DNA of 64,000 nt from Xenorhabdus kozodoii (GTDB lineage: Bacteria; Pseudomonadota; Gammaproteobacteria; Enterobacterales; Enterobacteriaceae), in NCBI RefSeq assembly GCF_002632875.1, contig NZ_NJCX01000013.1, positions 62,065 to 126,064 of the forward strand, given 5' to 3'. The notes below the pieces were generated by a model. The model was not told the DNA's origin and did not search any database. It saw only the letters and a list, made by a program, of their open reading frames with translations. Below are positions 20,520 to 29,126 of the stretch, one piece after another. The stretch's first letter is position 1. Every line of letters begins with the position of its first letter. A program made the position numbers and the translations under genes.

Positions 20520-22450
20520 TGGCGCAAACTGTCGCCGGGCAATCGCCTTATCTAACCACAAAAGGACTGCAATATCCTAATCAGCGTTTGCTGGAAGACG
20601 GATCATTATTAATACCATTGGTAACACTGGATGAAAACGTTACAGGTGCGCAGATCATCAACCCCGATGGCGAGAAAAAATTACTCTCTGGTAGCCAGAA
20701 AAAAGGGGCGTTTATTGCGTTGTCAGCGCTGAGCGAGAATCCCGATATGCTTGTTATTACCGAGTGTTATGCCACAGCACTCACCGTTTACCAGTTCTAT
20801 TATGGTACTGTTCTGGCAGCCTTGGATGCGGGTAATTTGCTTTCTGTTGCTCAATCAGTTCGCAAACACTGGCCTGATACGAAAATCATTATTGCCGCAG
20901 ATAACGACTGGCATCACGCCGACGAACTGGATAAAAACGGCAAGCCAAAAACGAATGTCGGCAAGGTTTCGGCAGAGAAAGCCGCTCTTGCAGTGAATGG
21001 CTGGGTTACGTTGCCACCAACTGAGTGCAAAGCTGATTGGGACGATTATCGCCAGAATCACGGTATCGAGGCAGCAAAACAGGCTTTTGGTGAGGGGCTT
21101 TATCAACCGGCATCAACCAAGAAAAAAACAGCTACTCAGCCCAATGATGGTGAGCCTTCCAAGCTGACACTCTGCCAGATGGGAGCCAGCCAGCGTGGAG
21201 AAGTCTTATTGGCACGTTATGACGGTGATTTGGCATTGGATGGCGCTTCGGAAACCGTTCATCACTATGATGGTATTGTCTGGCGTCCGGTCAGTGACCG
21301 TGATTTAAAGCGGGAAATGGTGGCAGCCTTTATGGAAGAAAAGTTGCCGTACTCGCCGCATGGCATCAGCTCTGCGGTGGATGCCCTGAAATTACAGCTT
21401 CCCATGATGCAGCCGCCAAAGCGCCACTTAATCGGATTCAGCAATGGGGTGTTTGACCTGAAAAGTTGTCAATTTCGGCCTCATCGCAAACATGATTGGC
21501 TATTGCTTGCCAGTGATGTCGAATTCAGTTCACCCGTTTCGGGGGAAACCCTGCAAGATTATGCGCCACAGTTCTGGCGTTGGCTTAACCGGGCGACAGC
21601 CAACTGTGAGAACAAATTTGATCGGGTACTGGCGGCGCTGTTTATGGTGCTGGCGAACCGTTACGACTGGCAGTTGTTTCTGGAAGTCACCGGCGCCGGA
21701 GGCAGTGGCAAAAGCATCTTTGCTGAAATCTGTTCAATACTGGCAGGGAAAGGCCATACTGTTTCTGCCAATATGGCCGATGGCTCCGGCATCAAGGCCA
21801 TTACAGGTGGTGACGAAGTTGCTATCGATCCGAAGCATAAACAACCCTATTCAACCCGCATTCCTGCTGTGGTTTTGGCGGTAAATAATAACGCCATGAG
21901 TTTCAGTGATCGTAGTGGTGGAGTATCGCGGCGTCGCGTGATTTTTAACTTTTCCGAAGTTGTGCCGGAAAATGAACGTGACCCACTCCTACGGGATAAA
22001 ATCGCAGCAGAATTGCCCGTGATTATCCGGCATCTACTGCATAAATTCGCTGACCCACAAACTGCAAGGCGATTACTGGCAGAGCAACAGAAATCAGAGG
22101 AAGCGCTGGATATCAAACGCGGTACCGATCCACTGGTTGATTTCTGTGGCTACCTGCTTGCGTCCAATGAAGATGACGGCCTGTTAATCGGCAATGCGGA
22201 AATTATGCCGTTTAATCCCCGCAAATACCTTTATCACGCCTATCTTGCCTATATGAAAGGCAATAACCTGAACAAACCCATTTCTGTAACGCGTTTTGGC
22301 ATGGATATGCCCGGCGCGCTGACAGAATACAGTCAGCATTACCTGCGCAAGAAAAGCAAACACGGTATTCGTAGCAACCTGAACCTAGATCTTGATACCG
22401 CCATCGAATGGATGCCAAAACTGACAAGGAATGACCTGCCAGAAAAATAA
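20519..22450 (+). CDS. P4 alpha-type primase/helicase, TOPRIM and SF3 helicase part
   Basis: The 643-residue remainder of the alpha protein. It has a TOPRIM-like region with VITECYATAL (usually EGYATAL) and IIAADNDW near residues 79-120, and SF3 helicase motif A GAGGSGKSIF near residue 392. The sensor block AVNNNAMSFSDRSGGVSRRRVIF and a C-terminal DNA-binding region follow. From memory of homologues, about 30 residues containing Walker B (an ...LPDQEKWSGDG-like segment) are missing between SILAGKGHTVSANMADG and SGIKAITGG. Replication activity is therefore doubtful. The ATG at 20519 overlaps the TGA of the preceding frame. Confidence 0.85.
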   Translation: MAQTVAGQSPYLTTKGLQYPNQRLLEDGSLLIPLVTLDENVTGAQIINPDGEKKLLSGSQKKGAFIALSALSENPDMLVITECYATALTVYQFYYGTVLAALDAGNLLSVAQSVRKHWPDTKIIIAADNDWHHADELDKNGKPKTNVGKVSAEKAALAVNGWVTLPPTECKADWDDYRQNHGIEAAKQAFGEGLYQPASTKKKTATQPNDGEPSKLTLCQMGASQRGEVLLARYDGDLALDGASETVHHYDGIVWRPVSDRDLKREMVAAFMEEKLPYSPHGISSAVDALKLQLPMMQPPKRHLIGFSNGVFDLKSCQFRPHRKHDWLLLASDVEFSSPVSGETLQDYAPQFWRWLNRATANCENKFDRVLAALFMVLANRYDWQLFLEVTGAGGSGKSIFAEICSILAGKGHTVSANMADGSGIKAITGGDEVAIDPKHKQPYSTRIPAVVLAVNNNAMSFSDRSGGVSRRRVIFNFSEVVPENERDPLLRDKIAAELPVIIRHLLHKFADPQTARRLLAEQQKSEEALDIKRGTDPLVDFCGYLLASNEDDGLLIGNAEIMPFNPRKYLYHAYLAYMKGNNLNKPISVTRFGMDMPGALTEYSQHYLRKKSKHGIRSNLNLDLDTAIEWMPKLTRNDLPEK

Positions 22451-22494
22451 TTTCTTCTTATTTACAGTGATTTTCAAAGAAATATAAAAAAGTA

Positions 22495-22712
22495 TTCACC
22501 ACTGTTCACTCTGTAATTTAAATCAGATATATCAATGTATTATAAGGTTAATAGTGATTTTTAAACTGTTCACAACTCTTCAACCCTGTTCACCTTTTTC
22601 AGATTGAAGGTGAGCGGTTGGGTGAAGAGTGATGATGAGTTTGATTTCAAGTCATCACCATTTAATGAATTGAATTTAATAGAAAATAATTAAAGGTGAA
22701 CAGGGTGAACAG
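22495..22712. other. Iteron region resembling P4 ori/crr
   Basis: Contains repeated GGTGAACAG / CTGTTCACC words: TGTTCAC at 22503, CTGTTCAC near 22566, CTGTTCACC at 22586, two abutting GGTGAACAG at 22695-22703 and 22704-22712, plus variants GGTGAAGAG and GGTGAGCGG. P4 alpha binds iterons of this type at ori and crr. Position directly after the alpha gene supports a replication origin role, now probably unused. Confidence 0.65.
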
Positions 22713-22779
22713 TTTCACCCCTAATTCTTTAATAGGGTGGGGTAAGCAAAAAAGTTTTCTCTAGCAGGTGTTTTTAGCT

Positions 22780-22821
22780 CTCCGGATTACCGGGGTAATT
22801 TATTAGCCCGGTAATCCGGAG
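22780..22821. terminator. Long perfect hairpin after the iteron region
   Basis: CTCCGGATTACCGGG and CCCGGTAATCCGGAG form a perfect 15 bp stem with a 12-base loop. There is no clear T-tract, so it may be a terminator or a repeat terminus next to the IS3 remnant. Confidence 0.5.
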
Positions 22822-22850
22822 AAGACAAGCGTAGCGCGTCAGTGTTCTGC

Positions 22851-23153
22851 TCAAGAAAAACCGGACATTTTTTCGAAGATCCTTTCATATTCTACCAGTG
22901 TTAAATAACCATTAGCGGCATGTAACCGGGTTAAATTGTAGTAATGTAGATAATCCAGCACATATTGTTTCATCTCCTTATGATTTTCATGAGACGTTTT
23001 AAATAGTCAGTCATGTTTTAAACTGCCAAAGAAACGTTCAACAACTGCATTATCCCAACAAGCTCCCACATCTCCCTGACTCACTCTCATGTTATAGCCA
23101 TTGAGCAAGTCCTGATACTACTGGCTCGTATATTGACTTTCTCTATCACTATG
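22851..23153 (-). pseudogene. 3' remnant of an IS3-family transposase (OrfB)
   Basis: Minus-strand translation gives HSDRESQYTSQ, a stop, then YQDLLNGYNMRVSQGDVGACWDNAVVERFFGSLK, another stop, and YVLDYLHYYNLTRLHAANGYLTLVEYERIFEKM. This is the C-terminal integrase-core of an IS3-group OrfB with two in-frame stops and no 5' part. It lies exactly between the P4 replication module and the AT-rich peptide cluster, marking a past insertion or junction. Confidence 0.85.
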
Positions 23154-23480
23154 AAAAACAAAATAGAGTTAAAAAAGAATAACAATTAATTTAAATTTTA
23201 AATTAAATTTATAGAAATAAAAAATATTATTTATTTTAAGATAAATTGTTATTATTTAACATTGTAAATATATAATTATAACTTATAGTTTCATCAAAAA
23301 AATTAAATTTAAAGTGAATTTAAAAATAATAAACATTAAGTTTGTTTGATTTAAATCAATAATCACACCATTATTAATTTGTTGTTAATATGCTATATTT
23401 CAACTCAACGAATCATGAGATTCCTAAATTAAACTGAATATTTTTCTTACGTCAGTAATGGGATATGCAAGGAAATTAAT

Positions 23481-24694
23481 ATGCAACTTGTAAATATAAT
23501 AAAACCAACCCATAGATGTAATTTAGCATGCAAATATTGTTATAATGAAGACATAAGACATCCTGTTATGACACTGGAATTTCTTGAAAAAACAATTAAA
23601 GATACGTTCGACTATGCTAATGACAAGAAAGTATTTACTTATGTTCATTTCATATGGCATGGTGGTGAACCAATGCTACCCGGTATTAGTTTCTATGAAA
23701 ATGTTGTCGCTTTTCAGGAAAAATATAGCAATGGTATAAGGTACTTAAATGCCCTTCAAACAAATGGAACATTAATAACCCAAAGATTGTGTGATTTTAT
23801 TAAAAAAATAAATTTTTCATGTCCATATCTATCGATGGACCTAAAGATCTAAATGATAAAAATGATAAAAATGATAAAAATAGAGTTACACATAAGGACA
23901 CTGGGAGTTTCAATAAGATTATTGAAGGAATCAATAAACTAAGAAAAAATGATATTGATGTTGGTTGTGCTTTAGTAATGAGCAAGACAAACATGAATCA
24001 TACGGATGAAATATATGATTTCATGTTTGAAAATAAATTACCATTTAACGTGATTCCATTAAATAAATCAGGAAATGCTGTAGATAATTATCAAGATCTA
24101 GGATTAGGCCCTGATGAATATTATCTACCATGGAGTAAATTATATGATAAATGGTTTTATGCAGAACCTAAAAATTACATTTTTGTTTCTGATTTTGTAA
24201 GGAAAACTCAGGCAATTCTAGCAGGAAGAGCGGCTGATTGTATAGGAATGGCTCAATGTGGAAATACCTCCTTTTCTGTTGATCCTGTTGGGGATTTATA
24301 TCCATGCGCAAGTCTCTCAGCTCAACCTGATATGAAATATGGTAATTTACAGAATAATTCCATTTTAGAATTAATGAGTAGTACAAGGGCAACAATATAT
24401 AGAACAAGAGAAGGCACTGATTCGTGTAAAAAATGCAAGTGGCAACATGTCTGTCACGGTGGTTGTCCTGCAAGGGCATATAAATACCATGATAATGATA
24501 TATCTCATAAAGACTATTATTGCCCAAGCTTGTATAAAATGTATGAACATATAGAAAAAAGATTAAATGAAAGAGGGTTAACTGCAAGTAAGCCATATAG
24601 TAAACATATGAGTGATGGTCTGCTTGGAACTAGTGCTTTTTTAGAGATAGAAAAGCATAAATCCAAGTTAATAGAAGTAGTAAATATTAAATAA
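23481..24694 (+). pseudogene. XYE-type SPASM radical SAM peptide maturase, frameshifted
   Basis: Radical SAM/SPASM enzyme expected to install C-C cyclophane crosslinks in the peptide encoded just downstream. The N-terminal frame (23481-23852) has the 4Fe-4S motif CNLACKYC (residues 13-20) and HGGEPML. The second frame (from 23819) begins MSISIDGPKDLND and holds the SPASM cysteines (CGNTSFSVDPVGDLYPC, CKKCKWQHVCHGGC, YYC). Joining them requires a -1 shift near an A7 (23802-23808) or T5 (23813-23817) run. That would read ...KKINFFMSISIDGP, about 405 residues in all, the family size. Three 9 bp units (NDK x3) follow at 23852-23878. It is either a decayed gene, a sequencing error, or one needing slippage. 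Confidence 0.85.
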
Positions 24695-24713
24695 ACATGA
24701 TAAGGAACTTACT

Positions 24714-24881
24714 ATGAAAGACTTAAAAAAAAGTAATTTATGGAATAAAGCGCTAGTAGATTGCGTAGGTGGAGCAGGAAAAGATGTTGGTCAGTCTGTA
24801 GAACCTAAGCAGGTAAACAAACTTGTAAAACGAGCAGCTAGTCCTGGTTGGGATGGTAATATATATAAATATGGTTTTTAA
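24714..24881 (+). CDS. Candidate XYE-family RiPP precursor peptide (55 aa)
   Basis: A 55-residue peptide not long enough for standard gene callers but with a good ribosome site (AAGGA, 24702-24706). Residues 1-20 (MKDLKKSNLWNKALVDCVGG) look like a double-glycine leader with Leu at -12 and -7, matching the C39-peptidase exporter encoded downstream. The C-terminal part ends KRAASPGWDGNIYKYGF. Aromatic residues Trp46, Tyr51, Tyr53 and Phe55 are candidate crosslink sites. Known XYE peptides (xenorceptides) form three-residue cyclophanes starting at an aromatic residue; here Trp is followed by Asp-Gly-Asn. The family assignment rests on neighbours and general pattern. Confidence 0.8.
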   Translation: MKDLKKSNLWNKALVDCVGGAGKDVGQSVEPKQVNKLVKRAASPGWDGNIYKYGF

Positions 24882-24890
24882 TTAGCTATA

Positions 24891-24924
24891 GGGAGAGGGA
24901 ATATCCTCTCCCACTCATCTTTTT
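24891..24924 (+). terminator. Terminator after the precursor gene
   Basis: GGGAGAGG-GAATAT-CCTCTCCC forms a perfect 8 bp stem followed shortly by TCTTTTT. It separates the maturase-precursor transcript from the transport genes, allowing high precursor and lower exporter expression. Confidence 0.8.
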
Positions 24925-25192
24925 ATTGCGCATCTAAACATTCATAATAAAAAACCTTCCTATTAATCCGTTAAATTTACGTAATTCTGTGGAATTAATC
25001 ATAAATGGATCTGTTTTCATATGGATCTAAGATATTTAAAGATTTAAAAAATAGTGTAGAAGTCTTTTCATAGTAGGTGAGTTATTTTTCTTGAAAATTT
25101 TTATGATAATTAAAGCATTAATTTTTGAAATTTTTAAAAAAATGATTAAACTATATAATTATTATGAATCGTAAATCTTAGAGGCTTATGTG
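24925..25192. other. AT-rich gap before the export genes
   Basis: Strongly AT-rich sequence that probably holds the promoter of the transport operon. A 22-codon frame starting at 25004 has no convincing ribosome site. No second precursor gene is visible. Confidence 0.4.
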
Positions 25193-25657
25193 ATGGGTAA
25201 CGAAAAAAAAGTAGTGCTTTTTATTATTTTAATTGTATCTATACTTACTGCGTTTATTGGGTTTATAGTTCATGTTATTAATGTTGAATGGTTAATACCA
25301 TACATTAGAAGTGAAGTAAATAACGTATCTGTTTTACCCTCTTGGGATGTTAGGTACTTGGCTGCATTCACAAGTATAGAAACAGGTTTTGGTATAACAA
25401 TCTTATATATACTTATAAAAAAGGGCATGCCTACATATAATTCTTTCACAAGAGGAATTATTATGTGGTTACTTGAATTGGCGATCATGGGTAGACTAGT
25501 TCGGCAACCATTAATGGATTTTGCTATAGGAAACCCTTTCTTAATATCTATGTTACAAAACTCAATATCATGGATTAATTGGTTTCTCATTTGCCTTATA
25601 ACTACATTTTTATATGATTATTTAATTAAATCATGGTGTGAAAATAATAATGGATGA
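25193..25657 (+). CDS. Small integral membrane protein of the RiPP cluster
   Basis: A protein of about 154 residues with roughly four hydrophobic segments (near residues 8-30, 57-75, 84-103 and 123-145). I do not recognise a catalytic motif. Its place between precursor and HlyD/ABC genes, overlapping the next gene by 8 bp, indicates a role in export or self-immunity; XYE-type clusters usually carry such a membrane protein. ATG 25193 is preferred over the GTG at 25190, with AGAGG upstream. Very low GC like its neighbours. Confidence 0.75.
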   Translation: MGNEKKVVLFIILIVSILTAFIGFIVHVINVEWLIPYIRSEVNNVSVLPSWDVRYLAAFTSIETGFGITILYILIKKGMPTYNSFTRGIIMWLLELAIMGRLVRQPLMDFAIGNPFLISMLQNSISWINWFLICLITTFLYDYLIKSWCENNNG

Positions 25658-26915
25658 AGAAATTTTCAGAAATATAAATCAAGAAAACAATGAGAGAAAG
25701 TGGGTTCCTAATACGATAATTAGGATTTACCCACCCTCGGTTATTTTGTATGTAATAACCGCTTTTTTGATGAGCTTTCTTCTTATTTTAATTTTTGCAT
25801 TAAAGATAAGCAATAGAATTGAAATAGAAGGTGAAGTTAATTCACTTCCTTCAACAGTAATAGTAAGATCGCCGATAACGGGATATATTGAATTCTCTAA
25901 TGTTAGTATATTGGAATCTTCTAAATTACTTAAAGGAGATATTGTTTTAAAAATAAAAAACATTGATGAAGATATCAACGGAGATTTAAAAAATCAAAAA
26001 CTTAAAAACTTACATTCAATAATGGATAAGTTAAATAAAAATATAAATGATAAAAAGGAATTAAAAATAAAAGTAGACGAATTTTATGAAAAAAACATAA
26101 TCTTTACTGATCAAGAAATAAAAAACCTAAGAAACGAATTAAATGAATCAAATAAAATTATCCAAGAACATAATAATACTAGAAAAAAATATGAACTTTT
26201 CTTGAAGAAAGGATATGTAACTATAGAACAACTAAATTCAATAAGTAATAATTATACTCAGAATAAAATTAGTTATATAAACATACATCAGCAATTAAAT
26301 TCTTTATTGGAGAAAAAGTCTCAGTTTTTTATAGATAGAGATAGCAAAATAAATGACATAGATAATAAAATTTCATCATTGCAAGAGCAACTAAATGAAA
26401 TTGAACTAAAAAAAATTGATATAAACTCTGATACTAACAGAATTATACCATCTCCTATTGATGGAGTTTTGGATTATCAATATAAGACATTAGGACAGGA
26501 AGTAGTTAAAAATGATCCGCTACTTAAAATATCGCCAAAAAAAATAGAATCATACTTTATTGTTTTTAGTATAAAGAGTGAACATTATCCTTATGTGAAG
26601 ATAGGGGAAAAAATCAATGTAAGATTTAAGTCATATCCGTTTCAAAAGTATGGCTCCTTTGATGGTGTAATAGATAAAATTTCTCAATCTATTGTAAATA
26701 ATGAAAATATCATCTCACAACAATTAAAAAGTGATACTAAAAATACTGATGACAATCTTTATTCTATACAAGTTAAAATAACTGATAAAAATATAAATAA
26801 ATTAAAGTTAGTTGCAGGAATGAAAGCAGAAACATCTTTAATTATTGAAAATAAAACAATTTATAACTTTATGGTAGATAAAGCTAAATATAATTTTAAA
26901 AAATACATGGAGTAA
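25650..26915 (+). CDS. HlyD-family periplasmic adaptor for peptide export
   Basis: Membrane-fusion protein linking the ABC exporter to an outer-membrane channel. It has a single N-terminal membrane helix (about residues 17-40, VILYVITAFLMSFLLILIFAL). A beta-barrel/lipoyl half-motif VIVRSPITGYIEF comes next, then a long Lys/Asn/Glu-rich coiled coil (about 100-255). The second lipoyl half IIPSPIDGVLDYQYKTLGQEVVKNDPLL follows, then a C-terminal barrel. ATG 25650 overlaps the previous stop (ATGGATGA), indicating translational coupling; a GTG at 25638 is the alternative. The TolC-type partner is not in the window. Confidence 0.9.
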   Translation: MDEEIFRNINQENNERKWVPNTIIRIYPPSVILYVITAFLMSFLLILIFALKISNRIEIEGEVNSLPSTVIVRSPITGYIEFSNVSILESSKLLKGDIVLKIKNIDEDINGDLKNQKLKNLHSIMDKLNKNINDKKELKIKVDEFYEKNIIFTDQEIKNLRNELNESNKIIQEHNNTRKKYELFLKKGYVTIEQLNSISNNYTQNKISYINIHQQLNSLLEKKSQFFIDRDSKINDIDNKISSLQEQLNEIELKKIDINSDTNRIIPSPIDGVLDYQYKTLGQEVVKNDPLLKISPKKIESYFIVFSIKSEHYPYVKIGEKINVRFKSYPFQKYGSFDGVIDKISQSIVNNENIISQQLKSDTKNTDDNLYSIQVKITDKNINKLKLVAGMKAETSLIIENKTIYNFMVDKAKYNFKKYME

Positions 26916-26917
26916 TT

Positions 26918-29035
26918 ATGATAAATAAAGATTCATTGTTTGACTTTGTACCCAGTGTCTTTTTTAAGAGAAAAATTAACATTATCTATCAAGAGAATAT
27001 TGCAGATTGTGGAATTGCATGTATTGCCATGATATTATGTTATCATGGGAATGATACGACTCTAAAAGAGTTAAAAGAAAATAATAGCTTTTACTCAAGA
27101 GGGTTACGCTTAAAAGACATGTTAAGTATATCAGAAAACAATAAATTAAACACTAATGTATATTCTTTAGATGTTGATGAAATAAATCTTTTAAAAAAAC
27201 CATGCATACTGCATTGGGATATGAACCATTTTGTGGTTTTAGAGAAAGTAACTAAAAATAAATTCTTTATATTTAATCCTGAAAAAGGAGAGGAAGTATT
27301 ATCTATCCATGAGATTTCAAAGCATTTTACGGGAGTAGCAATAGAATTAACACCAGCCCCAGAGTTTAAAAAGAAATCTGCCAATTATAAAAAAACAATT
27401 AAATTAATAGATCTTTTCAAAAGCTCTAAAGGCTTGGCAAGTTCTCTTTTTAAGATATTTGCAATTTCTATTCTTATAGAAAGCATCGCGCTTACTATTC
27501 CAATTGGAATCCAGTTAATAATGGATCATGTTATAGTAACAAAAGATACACTATTGTTGTCATCAATCTGCATATTCTTGATATTTTTTACTCTAGTTAA
27601 AACTTTTTCTGATGTAATAAGATCTTATATGTCTCTTTCTATAAACGTCCTTTTGGATATGCAATGGAAAAATAATCTTTTTGGACATTTATTGAAAATT
27701 CCTCTTGATTATTTTTCAAATAAAAAATTAGGAGATATTCAATCTAGGTTTAATTCAATAGAAGATATCAGAGAAACATTTTGTAATAATATAGTAAATT
27801 TAATCATTGATTTTTTGATGATAATAGGCTTATTGAGTATGATGATTATTTATGGTGGAGGTCTAACTACTGTAGTGATATTATTCTCAACTTTATATTT
27901 TATGGTTAAATTAATTGTATATAAAATATATAAGAAGTCATCAGATAAAAAAATCAGAAATGAGGCTACTATAAATTCTTTCTTTATGGAAAGTCTTTAT
28001 AGCATGCCAACAATTAAAGTCCTTGGTTTACTTAATAATAGGTTAAGAAATTATGGTGATAAAGTTAAGAATTTAAATAAATCTGAAATAAAAAAGAGAA
28101 AAATAGAAATTATTACTAGTGCGCTAAGCTCTATAATTGTTTCTCTAGATCAAATCATTATTCTTTGGGTTGGTTCATATTTGGTAATAAATAATTCTAT
28201 AACTATAGGGATGTTTATAGCTTTCAATACTTATAGAGGTCAATTTTCAGATCGTGTTACTAATGTCATTAATAAATCAGTAGAATTGAAATTGCTCTCA
28301 TTACATAATGAGAGACTATCTGAAATTGCTTTGCAAGAGAAAGAAGTTTTCAAAAATGACATTGACATTGATATTAATCATAACATGGCATCTTTAGAGC
28401 TATCAAATATTTATTATATGTATGATGGTACAACTTATCCAATAATATCAGATTTTTCAATAAAAATTAACGAAGGAGAGTCTGTAGCAATAATAGGTCC
28501 ATCCGGCACAGGAAAATCCACTCTTATTAAAATAATGTGTGGGCTTATTCAGCCTCAATCAGGAGAAATATTATTCAATAATACTGAAATATATTCCTTG
28601 GGCATTAATAACTACAGAAAAAATATATCTTGTATTTTACAGGAAGATAAACTTTTTTCCGGATCAATTGCAGAAAATATTTCAGGATTCGATGACAATA
28701 TAGATATGGATTATGTTATTGAATGTGCAATTAAGGCCAATATACATAGTGAAATAGCTAATTTTCCAATGGGATATTATACACAATTAAGTGAACTAGG
28801 AGGAAGTGTCTCAGGTGGTCAAAAACAAAGAATAATGATAGCTAGAGCACTATATAAAAAACCTAAAATTATTTTTATGGATGAAGCAACAAGTCATTTA
28901 GATACAAATAATGAGTCATTTATTAATAAATCAATTGCAAATTTAAATATGACTAGAATAATAGTGGCGCATAGAGAATCCACCATTAAAAGTGCGGATA
29001 GGATTATTCATTTAAATGCTGAACTAGAGCAATGA
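26918..29035 (+). CDS. Peptidase-containing ABC exporter (C39 bacteriocin type)
   Basis: A 705-residue transporter that should cut the double-glycine leader and export the mature peptide. Residues ~20-145 form a C39 peptidase: QENIADCGIACIAMI with the catalytic Cys and MNHFVVLEK with the His. The third residue is Asn in IFNPEKG, where Asp is usual. A six-helix membrane domain follows (about 180-450). The ATPase has Walker A GPSGTGKST, signature SVSGGQKQR, Walker B IIFMDEATSHLD and the H-loop VAHRES. It starts 2 bp after the HlyD gene and is followed by a hairpin. Confidence 0.93.
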   Translation: MINKDSLFDFVPSVFFKRKINIIYQENIADCGIACIAMILCYHGNDTTLKELKENNSFYSRGLRLKDMLSISENNKLNTNVYSLDVDEINLLKKPCILHWDMNHFVVLEKVTKNKFFIFNPEKGEEVLSIHEISKHFTGVAIELTPAPEFKKKSANYKKTIKLIDLFKSSKGLASSLFKIFAISILIESIALTIPIGIQLIMDHVIVTKDTLLLSSICIFLIFFTLVKTFSDVIRSYMSLSINVLLDMQWKNNLFGHLLKIPLDYFSNKKLGDIQSRFNSIEDIRETFCNNIVNLIIDFLMIIGLLSMMIIYGGGLTTVVILFSTLYFMVKLIVYKIYKKSSDKKIRNEATINSFFMESLYSMPTIKVLGLLNNRLRNYGDKVKNLNKSEIKKRKIEIITSALSSIIVSLDQIIILWVGSYLVINNSITIGMFIAFNTYRGQFSDRVTNVINKSVELKLLSLHNERLSEIALQEKEVFKNDIDIDINHNMASLELSNIYYMYDGTTYPIISDFSIKINEGESVAIIGPSGTGKSTLIKIMCGLIQPQSGEILFNNTEIYSLGINNYRKNISCILQEDKLFSGSIAENISGFDDNIDMDYVIECAIKANIHSEIANFPMGYYTQLSELGGSVSGGQKQRIMIARALYKKPKIIFMDEATSHLDTNNESFINKSIANLNMTRIIVAHRESTIKSADRIIHLNAELEQ

Positions 29036-29092
29036 AATGCATATTTTTCAATAATGGTTCGAGTTTTATAAAAACTAGCGTGCCTTGCTTTT

Positions 29093-29126
29093 ACATGTAT
29101 TCAGATTTTTCACTCTGAATACATGT
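29093..29126 (+). terminator. Terminator of the RiPP export operon
   Basis: ACATGTATTCAGA-TTTTTCAC-TCTGAATACATGT, a perfect 13 bp stem ~60 bp after the ABC gene, followed by ACTATTCTTTA. Confidence 0.7.

Noticed and set aside
25004..25072. 22-codon frame (MDLFSYGSKIFKDLKNSVEVFS) before the export genes as a second precursor
   Set aside because: No ribosome site, no leader or double-glycine, lies after a terminator.
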